Origin: Usnea hakonensis
Lineage: Eukaryota; Ascomycota; Lecanoromycetes; Lecanorales; Parmeliaceae
Reading direction: 5' to 3'
Assembly (NCBI GenBank): GCA_013423325.1
Contig: BLJB01000064.1
Location: forward strand, 508,985 to 572,984
DNA length: 64,000 bases
Shown: positions 43,226 to 58,166 of the stretch, one piece after another
How positions within the stretch are numbered: the stretch's first letter is position 1
How the letters are laid out: each line of letters begins with the position of its first letter
Position numbers and translations under genes: made by a program
The notes under the pieces: generated by a model
What the model saw: only the letters and a program-made list of their open reading frames with translations
Told to the model about the DNA's origin: nothing
The model's database searches: none

Positions 43226-46200
43226 TCACCCACTTTCCACAACCTCAGCAAACCACTGCCGCAAAGCCTGGGCAAGCACACCCGGTAGTTCCCTGACGTC
43301 ACCCACTACGAGGTAATACGAGAATGGAAAGCCATCCATGTAGGGCTTCATGTTCAACTTAGTCTCCCCAGAGGCATCGGGCTCAAACACCGCCTGAGTC
43401 ATCTCCATGACCGACTCTCCCTTCAATAGGGAGTCCACAATTACAAAGACGATCATAATACGCTCTTCCTGAGCTTGGCGGACCAGGCGTCGTATTGTAT
43501 CATGATCTTCGCAGACGCCGTCGCTGATGATGAGTTCGAGTTGCCAGAGGTCGGTCCCAGCGCTGAACGTTCTACGTCTTGCTTCACGGAAGAGAATGAT
43601 CGATTCGGCGACAAGCTTTCTTACGTTGGTCTTTGTTTGCTGAAAACCAAAATACTGAAGTATCTGAGCGCCGGCTTCCAACGAGAAGGGTCTGTCGAAG
43701 TCATGGGCTACACGAACTTCACTTCCAAAGCCTACAACGCATATTTCGCCAACTTCTAGCATGCTAAGACTTTTGGAGACCAGTGCAAGTGTTTCAAAGG
43801 CTAATTGACCACTTCCACTCTCTCCCATAGATTTGCTATCATCGACTGCGAGCATGATTTGATAGCTGCGTTTTGATGGGATGGAACGTCGCATCCATAT
43901 CTTGTCCCGTTTGTATTGGGAAGCAATGTAAGGGATTATACGCTTGATGTTGAGGCGCTTTCCGGTACGGAAGTCCCCACGCATTTTGGTGGCGAGTGTG
44001 GGAGCGAGGATTAGCCGTAGCTGTTCCGTGAGGGAAAGAGACAGGTCGCGTGTAAGGCTCTCGTAGTATGACCAAAGGCGGCGAGATTCCTCTGCAGAGC
44101 GTGCTGGTTCCTCAGAAATAGGCTGGAGGTGGGTAGTTGAGAACTCGTTGTCAAGATCGTTGATATCTTCTTCGTCCTCAAGCGTCGCGGTACCAGGCTG
44201 ATCTGCTGACCGGCTGTGCTCATTTCTGCTTGCGATAAAGCCCCCTCGGCGGGATTGCTCCTGCTGATTTTGTGCCTCCAATTGTAGACCGTTTTCCTCG
44301 CTTAAGGCTTCTTGACCTTCCTTGCCACCTTCCTCTTCTATTTCTTCTAGAGGGAAAGTGGGAGATTCATCTTGCATTTCGGACTCCATGGCTCTTTGAT
44401 CCAAAGCCCGTGCCTGGTCGTTCGAAGCAGCACCCAAAGCCTGCGTGTCTGCTTCAATTTCTTCGTCATGAAGGTGCTCGAATTCTGGATTCCTCATATC
44501 TGCGTCTGCCTGAGGTGGAGCATTCTCTTCTCTCTCAGGAGCCTCTTGAATTTGCCGATGTTGCCGATGCCACTTCTCGAGAGCGTTTCCAAGCTTCTTG
44601 AAGGCTTGACTACTCCTATTTTTGTTTTGTTCATTGCTTCCTAGTTGGCCGCCTTGTGTACTATCTAGCTCCCCCAGCTGACCGTCTTCCGCAGCAACCT
44701 GATGGTCGTCAGTGCTTGTGGCATTTCCGTGGGCGCCGTCTTTATCTTGCGCCTTGTCCTCGTTTTGCTGGTCTCCAGCGTTACTTTTGTCCATATTTTG
44801 TCCAAGACCTATAGCTTCGTTAGGAAAAGAACCTTCTTGGTCGAGGCTTTGATTATCCATTCTGCCTTGGAGAAATCCTGAATCATCCGCTGACTCCTCA
44901 TTGTCCGAGTCTGTGTCGACAGGAGACCCAGCGTCTCCATATTTATCATTATCTTCATCAACATCGTCCTTATTGCTGACGTCGGCCTGGTCTGGAACGC
45001 CGACCTCGTCCCCTTTAGATTTATCATCTTGGCCGGTTTGCGACAAGCTATCGACTCCTTCATCCTCAGCATCCTCTTGTTCGAGATCGGACATACCTTC
45101 CATGTCACTAGCAGCAGATTCTGAGTCCGTGTCTGTCCGATTAGTGTTGTCCAAATCCATCTCTTCGGGCAGGTCTAGATTCTGGCCTTCTTGAACTTGC
45201 GGATCAATCTTCTCTGTCTCTTCCCTCGCGGCCTCTTCTGCCTCTTCCATGCCGTCCTGAGTCGTGTCATTTTCAGCATCATCGTCTTCTTCTCCCTCTG
45301 GCACTTGGGTGCTCTCCCGTTGTCCGGCAGCGTCATCAGCCGCCAGATCATTCTTTTCGGGTTTCCCTCTAGCCTTCGCCCCCTCCTTTTCTTTGTCTGC
45401 CTCTCCAGCTTCCCCATTCCAAAGTCTTTCGTCCACAGCTTGGGGATTGGTGTCGTTTACATTTCCTTCTTCCTCATCAATATCATTTTCCTCGCCCTCG
45501 CTTGCTGAGCCTGAGTCCTCGACTGTATCGGATAGATCTCCCATTTCACCTTCGAGCTCATTGTGATCCATATCCACTGCGTTCTCTTGAGCTTCGATAC
45601 CATCCTGCTTCTTCTTATCCTCTGAGCCTTGCGCGAGTTCTGATAAGTCCTCGTCATCCTGGATGTCATGACTGATGTCTTCTGCGCCCTCGCCTTCTCC
45701 AAGACCAGTACCACCCTCGAGCTTCTCGGTATTACCAGCTTCCGCGGCTGAATCCTCAGCCGGGCTACAGAAACCCTCCTGGACGATTTGCAAGAACGAA
45801 TGTGCTAGATGGTCGGAAAGCTTGCAAAATGCTCGATGAAGTTCAGCATATCGATTGAAGGAGAGTTGCAAAATGCTGCGGTATTCTTCGACGATTGGCA
45901 ATGCCACTGTGAAAAGGGCACTTGCAACGAGAACATCGCTATTATTCTGATCATTTAGGTACTGTATCCGATTCACAGCTTCTTGAAGGAGTTTATTGAT
46001 CTCGCGGGGATTTAGGTTTATAAGGCTGTCTACTAACAAGAAGTCCGCACGTAAAAGCCACGACACGTCTTCTGTCGAAGAAGGGATTTTCGAAGAGACC
46101 TCCTGCATTCGCTGCACAGCGACTAAAATTGAATCCAACGCGTTTGAGACGCTTGTATCCAGATCGACGACACTAATGGTTTGCTCTGCGTTCGTTCGTA

Positions 46201-49200
46201 GAGTATCGTAAGCAACGTCCGTATTAGTCCAATGTGCAATTTGCTTGAGGACAAAAGCCAAATCTGGGTTTTTCTCAATCAACTTTCGCGTATCGCTCTC
46301 AAAATCTTCCAGAAGTCCTACTGCGTCATGGTAAACTTGCTCATGTAGTGAAGAGGACAATTTAAGAGGCAGCGCGGGGAGCTGGTCAAACGCGTTGTTT
46401 GCGTTTGCCATTTTGTCCTTCCAGATTTTCAAATCAGTCAAGATGGTGGGACGGTCGATCTTGCCCATTTTACTGTGCTTCTCGATGATCGTTGAGCCAG
46501 CTTGAATAATTGTCGGCAACCATCTGAGAGAGTGTGGAGCTTCTTTTGCAACAATCTGGGGCCCAAAATTGGAAATTTTCAGAGCATACAAATCTGGTGC
46601 CCATAAGTTACGAATAAGGTCGGTCGTCTTGAGCAGATCTTCAATGTCAGTGAAGGTAGTTGCAAGAACGTTCCTTTGCTTGAGAACGACGGAAATCATA
46701 CTCTCGAGGTAGCCCATGCTCCGAGCAATTTCGCCATGACTGAGATCTTTAGAGGGATCTCGAGACCTCTCCTTGATCATAGGCATAAGATGCAAAACCT
46801 TATGTGAATGGAATTCTGCAATAGCTAATTGGTGATGAGATTGCGTTGCGAGGGTTGAGTTATTTGTTAAGACAATAGAGAGCGAGGATTGCTTGGCTAA
46901 GTCATCGGCGCTCAGATTAGATCTCAAACCCATATGACGCAAGGTCTTCAATGTTTCCGCATACACCTTGCGCTTTCGGGCTTTAAGATGCTTTATCGCG
47001 TCGCCATTCTCTTTTGTAGCCTTAGCGGGCATCTCTTTCTGCAAATTCTTGATACTGTCGGCTAGGTCTGCGTCGAAGTTGTCCAGGTAGGATACGCAAT
47101 CGATTGCTCCAAGAGATAGCTGACCCATTTCAAGCATGCGCTGAGCTGTCGAGGAAGGATTTCTATATCGCTCAGGTCTCGATTCCCAGCGTTCGAGATG
47201 AGACTTGCAGATGTGTATGGCTCTGCGATCTACTTTTACCACTTCGTGAGTATTGTCGTTTTGCTTTGACGATGATGAAACGTCATTTCTACTAGAAAAT
47301 TCTCCAGCGATAAAAGTGTCAGCTGATTGGGCCAACAAGCTCCGATATTTGCGAATCACTTTGAACAGCTTATGGTGAGATCGTTTAGCGCTATCTCGCA
47401 ACGCATTGATATTAGTATCCTTCCAGCTGGCAAGTAGCAAGATCTCCTTCATGTCTCTCTCCAGCTTTTGTCGGCCTTGTTGTAGATGTTCTTGGATTAG
47501 CTTTTCGAAGCGAGCGTAGTAACTTTGAAAATTAGAAATAGCCTCTTGTACTAATTTCATTGACGGGACAAATTTTGCAAGGGCCTCGAGATGGCTTCTG
47601 AAGCAGTCGATCATGCCGAGACGATGGGCATATTGTCCTATGGAGGTATCTCCAATGAATTTCGCTAGTGTGGTGAAAAGTTGCTCTACATGCACCTGGA
47701 GGCATTTTCCTGCGTCAGCCATAGAAAGTGGTATTGCAACGATGACTTCGTATGCAATGAACCACCAAGAATCAGCATCCTCATTACACTTTTTGTCTTC
47801 CATATCAAGAAGTCGAGCCCATGTCGAGAGTTCCAAACGGCGCCAGCTAATAAGTAAACCTGTAAGCTGCTCGTACAAGGTAGCAACACTGTATTGCTTG
47901 CTTGCAACCGTCTGCCATTCATGGACATAGCCATGTAGCTGCTCTGCTTTCGTCAAGATCTTTGCGATTGGCTCTGTGTGGCGCAAAGCCAACAACTCTG
48001 ATGACGTTCGCAGCACATCTGCTAGGGTTCCATGTTCTGGCCAGGCCTCTTGCAGGTCCAGGAATCTTTGTTGAGTTTTGGACACGAGAGCGATTAAATT
48101 TCGTGCTTCGGAGAGATTTGCGTCAGTATAAAAATTGTAGAGCTTGCCTGCCTTATCCTGGCTAAGGAGCCGCTCCTGATGCTGGTCGAGACAGAGTATG
48201 AGTGCCGAGAACAGATTGTCGGCCGGCACTGAACACGTCGAAACCTTCGAAGCTGTTTCCCAAAGCTCAGCAACTTCCTGAGATGCATCGTGGAGCAAGT
48301 CTAAAAGTTGGTCGGATGCAGCTTTGGTATATTGAAAAATTTCTCGGTGCAAACGAGCAAGTCGTTGAGCTTGGTCTCTCGCATCGTATCCAGGTTCGTT
48401 CAATGCAGAATTTTGCTTGCATGCGCGATCAAAGTCGAAAAACAGGCTGTAAAAGTCTTGCTCATCGTTTTCTCTGCCCTCGTCTTCGCCACCACGATAC
48501 CGGAACAACGACGATTGAGCCAAATGGTTGTTTTGATCTCGTCCTAGGTGATATTTCCATTCTTGATAGAAGCTCTGGAACGTCTGAAACATTTTCTGCA
48601 GAAATGGGTCACCTAAGACTTTGCTGACAGTGCGTGCCATGCCAATGAATTTCAAGAAGTGCGAGCGCGCGTCAAAATTTTGCGAGCGATATAGGTCTAG
48701 CTCGTCGATTGTGGTCCTCGCTATTCCTTGGGGATTAGCACCAAGAAAAGGGGTCATCTCACATAGGTAACGTATACTTTGATCACGCGAATCATTGCGA
48801 CTGTCGGTAAGCAATGAGAGTGCCAGGCCAATATCAAGACCTTGCAAAAAGGCAATCAAAGGCTTCGTGATATCCTCGTAAGCCTGAAACTGATGCGAGA
48901 GACGTGACACTGCTTGGACGATGTTTGATCTCAAGAGTTCGACTTCCTGGCATTCAGCCGAATCTCGCCGGATAATAGACTGCAGCATTGAGAGAGTGGG
49001 AGATCTTAGGACAATAGTCTTCAGAATGTTGTTGAACTCTGCTTGTAAACGGCCCAGCTCGGAAATCTGAGGTCGAAATATCATTGGGACCTCAGGCTCG
49101 GCTCCAAGCTCTTCTAATCTCTTTTCAATAAGCTGAGAACGAAGACTTGAACCCTGGCCTGAGAAGATAACTTGAAATTCTTTGAGCGCCCAAAGCTTAC

Positions 49201-52200
49201 TCTCTAACTCAGATCTGCACTTCTTATGGCGATTACGCGCTACCATGGGCTTCAAAGCCGGATCACAAGGCCGGTCTGGTACGAAAAGAAGTAAGCAGCC
49301 TGTGAAGAATTGAATAAAAGCGGCTGAAGTACAGGCAATTTTCTCAGGCCGCTCGTCACCGGCCACAAGTCCCTCAGGCTGTTGCCGGCCGAATACTTGT
49401 TCGAGACTCCTGTGAAGATGTTCAGTCATTTCGTCGCCCCTCGTTCGATCGTGGCATGTATCATGGATATGGAGCAAAAATTGGTCCGTAGCGTTTTTGG
49501 TTTTCTCAAGACTGGGACAGCTGACCTCGGAGGAAAATACTTCGTGGAAACTTTCTCGCAGTTTAAATAGCAGGCGATTCAAATTTTGCAAAGGCTCGCC
49601 ACAGAGATCAGCGCTGGAGTCGGCTACGATTTGGCATATGCTGTCAACCTCGAAACGTAACAACCCTAGAGATCGTAGGGGTACTTCATTGATAGCTTCC
49701 AGGTTATGAAGCATAGAGGTTGGCATAATATTTCGGACCGCAGCCAGCTCCATGCCTGAACACCCCACAGCTGTAGCTTGTTGGATCTGAGAAAGAGCCT
49801 GCCATTTGTTTAGGGATCTCCCGAATTTCATTAGTCTTGCTGTGGGTCTGCCGGCAAGTAATCCTAGCTCAGAATGCGACTCCAATGGTTCGAGGTCCCC
49901 TCGGCAAGCCTTATACTGACATAGTATTTCGAAATGGAACTCGAAATAGGGTGCTACGTTGAATTCGCCGGTATCTGAGCGGCCTTCAAGTCCTAGCAGA
50001 GTCTCCTGGACATCCTGTTCGCTCCTTAGTAAATCAATCTCGCTCAGAAGTGAATAATGTACACGTACTTCAATAGAGCTGGAGTCAGGTAATGGGGCAA
50101 CTTCGAGCGCGTTATGGATTTGGGTGATAGACCGCTGCAGACTACAAAGCTCCTGGACAGAGGTACCGGAGCCCCACCTCAGAGCGTCAAACCGGTCAGC
50201 GAGGTTTTTGGCTCGATTGCTAAGATCAAGCTGATTAAGACTCTTTGCACCGACTGGCCTAAAAGCTGTCCACAGAAGTTCCATACCAAGCCCTGAATGT
50301 AACTGCCAGGATTCATTGAACGTCTCGAGTCTCGAGCCAAGCTCGGACCTCAACTTGGCGGTAAGACTTCCGACTTCAATGCTAGCCCAAGAAGTCATGT
50401 CTTGTCCAATATCCTGATATACCTGGAAGATGCCCTCATCAAAATTAGAGGAATGCGAAAACTCAAGGATATCCAAAAGGTACGACAATATTCTATCAGC
50501 AAACGATAAGAAGCCCTGGTTTAATATTAGCTGCGTGATATTGGACAGCAGTAGAGTGCACAAACTCGTTCTGCTACACAGTCTTCTGGCCTTCCGGCAA
50601 CTAAATCTCGCAAACATAGCCCCATGCTCTGCAAAAAGGAAGCCAAAGGTTGCGTGGAATCGTTCTTGGACTTCCAGGAGTTGATTGAGACAAGCGAACG
50701 TTCTAGTCTAGACATTTGTGACGTTGACTTAGACTGAATCCCCTCGGATACAGAATTCAATCTCTGCCCGAAGCGATAGATATCTGCTAGGAGCTCGAAA
50801 GCTTGACCGTATTCATACAAAATACTCGAGCCGGCGCTACAGGCTTTACGAGAGAGCAAGACGGGATTATTGCATGGATGGATTGTCTGTTGAAAAATTG
50901 ATCACAATCAGTACATTGGATCCATCTCTTTTAACGTCAAATGCTGACCTGTATGGAAATCAAGTCTGGTGGGAGGCCCAAGGCCTGACCAATCCTACCA
51001 AACGTATTTCTTATGCCGTCAAGGACGGACCCCTCGAACTCCTGCGACATCTGCTGATAAATGTTTGCCACGTCTGAAAACCAAATTAGTTTGGAGGGGA
51101 CAACATTGCTCAATCCTTTGAAAATTTGTGTTTGCCACCGTCGCAGAAGACGTAAATCAGAGAATGTAAGATGATCGAAGTATATCGCGAGCAAAGCTTT
51201 GAACCGTATCTCGTTAAGATTATCCCAATCGATAGCTTGGAAGACATCAAAACGGGAAACTATGTACTCGGAGTCCGAATCCAGGATATTGACAGCAGGA
51301 GAAGTAGACTGAGCCGGCATGAACAGCTCAATGGTCCTATTTCTCATGGCTCGTGAAAGCTCGCCATGGCGTGGGTCCATAGTCACAAACAGTCGAAAGT
51401 TTGGATGAGGCTTCACGATCTGAGCACTGCCGTCCGAATTACGATGCTCATTTAAACTCAGAAAGCCATTGGGCTCTAGCAATGAGTTCAATCTGTCAAG
51501 GACTGCAGAGCTGCACAAATTAGCGTTGTCAAGAATGAGCCACCTACCTTGCTTCATAGCTTTGATTAGGATACCGTCTACCCATTCAAAGCGAGCACGA
51601 GTATCAATAGCAGTGCGATTGCTAAGATGCTCGTACTCGCGCAAGAATCCACTATAGTTTGCCAACGGAAACTCCAATTTGACATCTCGGATCCGCTGAG
51701 CGATATCGGATAATTCAGGTGCGAGGCCCCTAAGAACTTCCTCTAGCCTGATGAGATTTTTACTTAGATCTTTACTACAGAGCATCTGTTCAGTGAGAGT
51801 TTTCTGGGTATACTCTCGCAATCGCTTGACGAAACTGGTAATCTCGCGTTTGGGATCTAGTTGCTCGTACCCTCCGACTAAGTCCATAGTATCCATATCA
51901 GGGTTCAGGGAGAGATTTATTGCTTCGGTCCCAGCAGAACTTGCCAAGTCAAGTATCATTTTAGTCTTGCCTGATCCGGAGGGCCCAACTAACAAGCAAG
52001 GCCAATTGTTCTGTATGCAGATCATGGCAGATTCTGCTATTGGTAGATTGCAATGTTTTTTTTCCAGACGACGGCTAGAGACTGGCGATAATTTTTCTCT
52101 GCCCAAGACACCCAGGCCAATTGCTACCGTGGTGTCATTTCTACCATGGAAGTAGTTGTGAGACTCATCATTAGGAAAATACTGTCGTAATAGCTTCGAG

Positions 52201-55200
52201 ATGGCGCTCACATCGTCAGACGTCCTAAAACGATGCAGGAATAGTAACGGCAGACAATTGGCAGGACTTATAGTCGGTATCAGTCCTTCCGGAGTGGTCA
52301 GTAATTGAAGCCAACGTAGAATGTCACGGAGATTGATCTCCCATGGACCACCATGAGCTCCAATTCGGCGATTTTGTTGAAGAAGCTGGCTCAAAGCGGT
52401 GACGCACTGAATGACCTTCTGAACTTCATGGACTGGAAAATCTGGAAAGATTTCTCTTGAGATGATTGAGAGATCCTCTGATGTAAAAGGTTCAACATAC
52501 ACTACTGTAAAACGATTGACGAAAGAAGCTGGCAGACCCTTTCTCCCACCGCCTTGATGATGCGGATTTTGCGCAGCGAAAACGATGAAGTCGGGATGCC
52601 TATAAAATGTCTGATCAAGTTCGGAGATGTATGCTTGACCTCGATGATCTAGACATGCATTGAGTCCTTCAAGCACAGATTGTGAAGCCAGGTTCATCTC
52701 ATCCAAAAGCACCCATTCCCCTTTACGCATGGCACGCAGGAACGGAGCATCACGCCAACCGAAAAGGCCAACCTCTTCACCTTCAACAGGGACATCAGAT
52801 CCAAAGAGGTCCATCAAGTCGGTTTGATCTGAAAGATTGATTCGGGTAAGAGGCATCCCTATCAGATGGGCAAGAGCTGCAACCAACGTAGTTTTTCCAA
52901 CTCCGGGACTGCCTTCAAGAAGTACAGGCTTCCGCAGTTGCAGGGCACGGATGATTTTCATGCAATTAGCCATGCTTGTTGGGGCCTCAAGACTATAATT
53001 TGGATCTAGCTTCACGTTAGATGATCTGGGAAAGGTGAAAGGTCCGATAGCAATCTCGTCCTTCGTAACAGACAGCTGAAAGGCCTTGCCGTATGAATAC
53101 GACAGGCTATCGCCAAATAGCACGTCAAGTTTCATGAGGCAGGCCCGGCGCTCCTGTGATACCGCAGCCTCGACGATTGGGATCTTAGAAGCTGGGTTAG
53201 CACCTAGGCCATCGATGTAAACCATGGCGGCTCCGTGGAGTAGCGCAGCAAAGGGGTCAGACGCGTAAAAGGTGTTAGCAAAGTTGATCCACGAGAGCAG
53301 ATCTCGAATCGAGACATATGGGGCAGCCACATTATATGTCGCAGCATACCAAGTCGCGAATTCGACCATGGGCTGTGAAAAAACAACTAGCTGTGCTCTG
53401 AGCTTGGCTTGGGCTATCTCCAGCATCTCGCTTTTCTCTGTTGCATGAGAGACCCAGATCTCGGTGAACCGATTCCGCAAGGCCGGGGATAGCTCCCGCT
53501 TACCATAGTCACCGCCTGGGTTCATGGTCGCACAGAATTGGAAGCCCGACGTCGCTTTCACGAGTGCATCACTCGAGCCTTTTTCTGCAAGAAACAATGT
53601 ACGAGAGGGTTCAAGAACGCTGTTCAAGCGCTCGAGAACCGAATCATCGGCAAGGGAGATCTCATCTAGCAGATAGTGCTGGCCACTCTTCATGGCATGC
53701 ACAAGGCTGCTATCTGCCCATTCAAACAATGCCTTTGCCCTGGTCCTGGCATGCTCAATACGAACACAAGTCTCATTGGACAATATTGCAGGTTTATGCT
53801 GCAGCAACGTTTCGTACGCACTTACTAGGGTGGATAGGTCGTACGGGAACTCAGTATCTGAAGAATTGCAGCTCTTTAAGACGGCGATCAATTCGTTAGC
53901 AAGCTGCGTTTCAGCTAACTTCCTGTTTCTGACCGGACGCGGGGCGCCAATCAAATCGCCTGTCTCCATTTTCTGGTGTGCGTTGACAATGTGTAGCTTG
54001 GTATTGAGCATTTTTGCAATGATCTGACATATCGTAGTCTTACCCGATCCTGTCTCTCCAACAAGAAGAACGGGCTCATCTTTTCTCAGAGCTTCACTGA
54101 CAAGCACGTAGAGACGTCGCATAGACTTCGTCCAAACAATTTCTGAATCTGATGAGATCGACAAGCCCAGTGATTGTTCTATCTTGTGCATACTGTAGAT
54201 TTGAGTCTCGTCGATCTGGACCTTCATAACTTCCTCGATAACCTGTCTTACGGCGTCCCGCTCCTCGGTGTTTCGCACGCGCTCGGCCAGCAGGAGGAAG
54301 CCATTAACAGCAAGTTGCTCACGATCATCTGCATCACGCAACGCCCACCGGAATAGATCTCTCAGGGTGGCGAAGCTGTTTTTCTGCTCAAACACCCGCT
54401 CCCTCTGGCGAAGGATCGACAGCCTTTTGTATACTGCAACAATCCTTGTACAGAATGATGGTGCTATTTGGCTTCTTTCACGAAGTATGGTCTCAAGCTC
54501 GTCATCGGGAATGTCATCAAAATGCAATTCTAGGAAACGATTACGAAACGCTCGAGACAAGATCTTGCGCCCTCCATACATCCCAGGCGGGTTTTGTGTG
54601 GCAAAAAGCATGAAGTTTCCGTGTGGTCGTACCACCTGCTGAGTTTCGGGTATCAAAAGCTCCCTGTTATCATCTAAGAGACGATTGAGCGCCTCGAGTA
54701 CATCGCTTGGTGCCAAGTTCAACTCATCCAGGACCACCCAGTGTCCTTCTCGGAGAGCATGGACCAAAACACCTTCTTGATACTGGAGACTGCCATCCGG
54801 ACCTGAGACGTAAGTGCCAAGATATTCTTGAAGATCAGTATGTTCATGATTGTTAATTCTGACAAATTTGTTACCAGATATTCGAGCAAGATACTCAATC
54901 ATACTTGTTTTTCCTGAAGATGTAGGACCTTGAAGCAAGACAGGAAAACGGCGAGTAGATGTTGCACGCACTAAATTCAGGAGATTGCGCTCGATGAAAG
55001 GTGTTATGATGTAATGATCCTGCTGTTCAACGGGGACGTCGCCTTGAGCTATCCAGTAGTGTCTGAACTGAACATAGTGCTTACCATCCTGAGGCAAACG
55101 CGGAATCTGCTGAAGAGAGGCTCGCCTATTAGTTGGAGCATCTAGAATTCTTTTCTCTATGAGTGAGCGCAAGAGTAATTCGGAACCTGGATTGAGTAAA

Positions 55201-58166
55201 GTAAGGAAGCTCATAGAGAAACCCTCGAATAAAGCCCTACGCAACCCATAAACAGGGGTAATATCCATGACATATGTCAGGGTTCTAGTAAGTGTCCTGA
55301 GGCTGAAGTATGGTCTCTGGTTTGCACCATCAACAAGCCGATTTTCATCGACAAGCTTTTGTATGTCAAGGTAGAGCTGTGCAACGTCGGTTGAAGCGCG
55401 AGAGTCTACGTGATTATGGGTGCCAAGGTAGGCCTTGACGACCGGGACAAGATTGTCAAGGTCTCTGTCTGGAGCTTCGACAAAGATTTCCGTGAATCTA
55501 GAGCGGAGGCTCATAGGAAGGCCACGTTTTCCGATGTCGGTGGCAGGGTTCATGGCGCCAAAGATTCGAAAGTCTTCGTGAGCCTGGACCCTCTCAGCAT
55601 TTCCGGTGTCCGTCAAGAGAATGGTGGGTCCACCGTCATTTGAATCCGAAAAGAGGTCTGCAAGACTCTCTAGGGTATCTGACGAAGCAAGGTTTATCTC
55701 GTCGAGGAGAACCCATTCCCCACTTCTTGCCGCTTTGACTATGTTACTTTCGACGAAAGAGAAAGCAAATCCTTTAGAACCACTAGCAAGATGCATCTGG
55801 AATGTCTGCACCTTGGAGGCAAACTCATCCCACCTACTTACTAGCTTCTCGATGTCAGGGGACCGAAGCTTTCTCTTCTTGGCTTGAGGTTCCAAACTAC
55901 CAATATCAGATTGCGAATTGGTATTCTTGAGACGAGTATTGATCATACGCAACGCTTCTTGCCAAAGGATCAAAGTGCGCTCCCATCGTCCTTTTGCTAT
56001 CGATCTGGCGATGGTATCGATGTAGTGCTGGTTCCGTGCAGAAGAGAATGTCAGCCCCAATAACTCGTCAAAATCTTCCTTCATTGGCATAGCAAGAGTT
56101 CTTAAGTTGACTGGCTTGTATCCGCCCAGGAGATCTCCCGCTTCGCTCTGCTGTGACACATTGACGACGGTCAGTTTTTGGTCCAAGGTGTCGGCGAGTC
56201 GCTGCACGATGGTAGTCTTGCCGGTGCCAGTTTCGCCAACCAAAAGGCATGGCTCTGCTTGCGCAACTGCAACTGCAACAGATTCAAGAATCCGAAGGAT
56301 ATGACTGGTGGTCGCAAATGGACTGGTATCGACTTTCGACTTTGCACCATATGGCCGTCTGCGTTTGCTGAGCCTGGTCCGGCCGAACTGTAGTAAGGAT
56401 CCGCTGTTCTTATGTTGCGGCTTCCGAAACTCTAGGCAATGTTTTACTCGTTCTGCAGGCATATGTAGTCCTTGTGCGACAATATCTACAGCGGCAGTCT
56501 TTGAGTGTCCCGATGGTAATGATCCAACAAAGCAGTCGATAGCTTCAAGAAAAATATGATCATTCTCAGCTTCAGCAATAGGTTCTTGGTCCGAACTGAT
56601 GCCGGCAGCAAAGAGGAGCTTCTCAACTCTTCGGCACCATTTTAGTAGATCCTGAAGCCCAAGAGGCCTCGAGTTACTGAAATGCACAGCTGATTTAGGA
56701 ATGTTTGAAGATAAGTGAGCTTTTATGGTGCTATATACATTCATAAAGGTTGGAATGTAAGCACGAAGAATGGGAAACCGTACTTTGACAATATGCGCAA
56801 GCTCCTCTTGCGGAGGTGTCTGGAACGGGACTCGAAGCCAATGTCGGATGCCAACAAGAATGCCTGCAGGTACGACCTCCTCCCCATGAAGATTCAGTGC
56901 TGAACGCACAGTAGCGATTAGCTTGAACCCAGGGGCAGCCCGAACACATTCCCCCCAATTTGGGACTAGAAGTTCTCGTCGTTCGATCAATGGTAGCAAA
57001 GTTCCCAGTATCTCTATAGGTGCTCTATCTAGATCTTCGATGACGACCCATCGGCCCTCTATGACCGCGTTTAGTAAAATACCTGGACGCCAGATGAAAG
57101 AACCTGGTGTTTTGGCACTGGTATACATGCCGAGAAGTAATTTGGCATCAGTCTGCTCATTGAGATGTAGAGTGACCGTTGATGAGCTTTTTCCAAGCTC
57201 TCGTGCCACACTTCTGATTGCGCATGTCTTGCCCGCGCCAGAGGGGCCAGATATCAACAACGGTCTTGAGTCGTTGAGCCCGTCGGCGAATGCATGTAAG
57301 TTCTTCAGAACGGTTTCCGTGATGACGAGCTCAGAACTGGAGTGGCCGGACTCGTCTATTCGGGGTAACAATACGCCGCCGACGCACGCAGTCGTACTTG
57401 AAAGATCTGCCAATGTAACATGTCTCTGCATGGGCAAGTCCTTCCCGTTTCCAAATTGCGCTTTCCGAGCAGCTCGGGTCGTCCGAAGCATTCGAGCAAT
57501 ATCGTCAAGTCTCTTTTTCTCCCAGGAGCTGAAAAAGGTGTAATCGATAGTTTTATCCTCCCATGGCCCGTCGATCTCATTGTCTCCAATGTTCGAGGTG
57601 ACCATGGATACCAGAACGGCATCAGAAGCATGCAGATATAGACAGAGGGTCTTGATGGCCAGATATCTGATATGTACTCTATCGTGCCTGAGCAGGACCT
57701 GGATTTGTACAGGCGTGACAAGATCACCAAACCCCTCATTATCGAACATCAGAAGGCGGCAAAGCACAAGGAGAAGTGTATGTAGCTGTCCTTCTGATAA
57801 ATCTTGCAGTGCAGTCCCGTTTCGGGATACTAAAGCCTCCACCGCTTGGCATTTCCTTTGGTCCAACAGCGCTCTGACAAAAACGGAAGCGTGAGGCGCC
57901 CATGGGAGTATTCGGGACAGAGCTGCTAGAGCTGCCAGGCTTTCCTCGCCTGAAGTTTCCAGCCATCTACCACATACTTCAATCAATGCTAGCTCGTGGG
58001 TGACGAAGATTGTGGTCGTGAGCGCAGGATCAAGCGCAAGGGAGGAGATGGTTTCAAGGTATCGTACGTTACTACCTTCCCGCAGAACAATCAGTGTATC
58101 TTCATGTAGTTTGGGAACAGTGCCAAGTTCCCATACTAGCTGCTGAGAATCCCAGGATAGATCCAT
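43226..58166 (-). CDS. mdn1: Midasin, giant AAA ATPase of 60S ribosome maturation
   Basis: Three exons, 58166-50949, 50886-50578 and 50530-43226, join in phase to 4943 residues, close to the yeast length of about 4900. Six Walker A loops are visible: GPSGAGKT (about residue 307), GETGTGKT (642), GPTSSGKT (1078), GETGSGKT (1368), GSPGVGKT (1750) and GPSGSGKT (2059). A long helical linker follows, then a very acidic Asp/Glu-rich region (genomic 44.6-45.7 kb), and a C-terminal MIDAS domain with the metal site DDSKS near residue 4730. The protein uses ATP to pull assembly factors such as Rsa4 and Ytm1 off pre-60S particles in nucleolus and nucleoplasm. The two introns, 62 and 47 nt, lie within 360 bp of each other. 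The second intron's donor is the less certain site. Confidence 0.96.

Noticed and set aside
44901..45566. Ser-rich plus-strand frames antisense to mdn1
   Set aside because: They are the complement of the Asp/Glu-rich region of midasin and have no independent start or motif.
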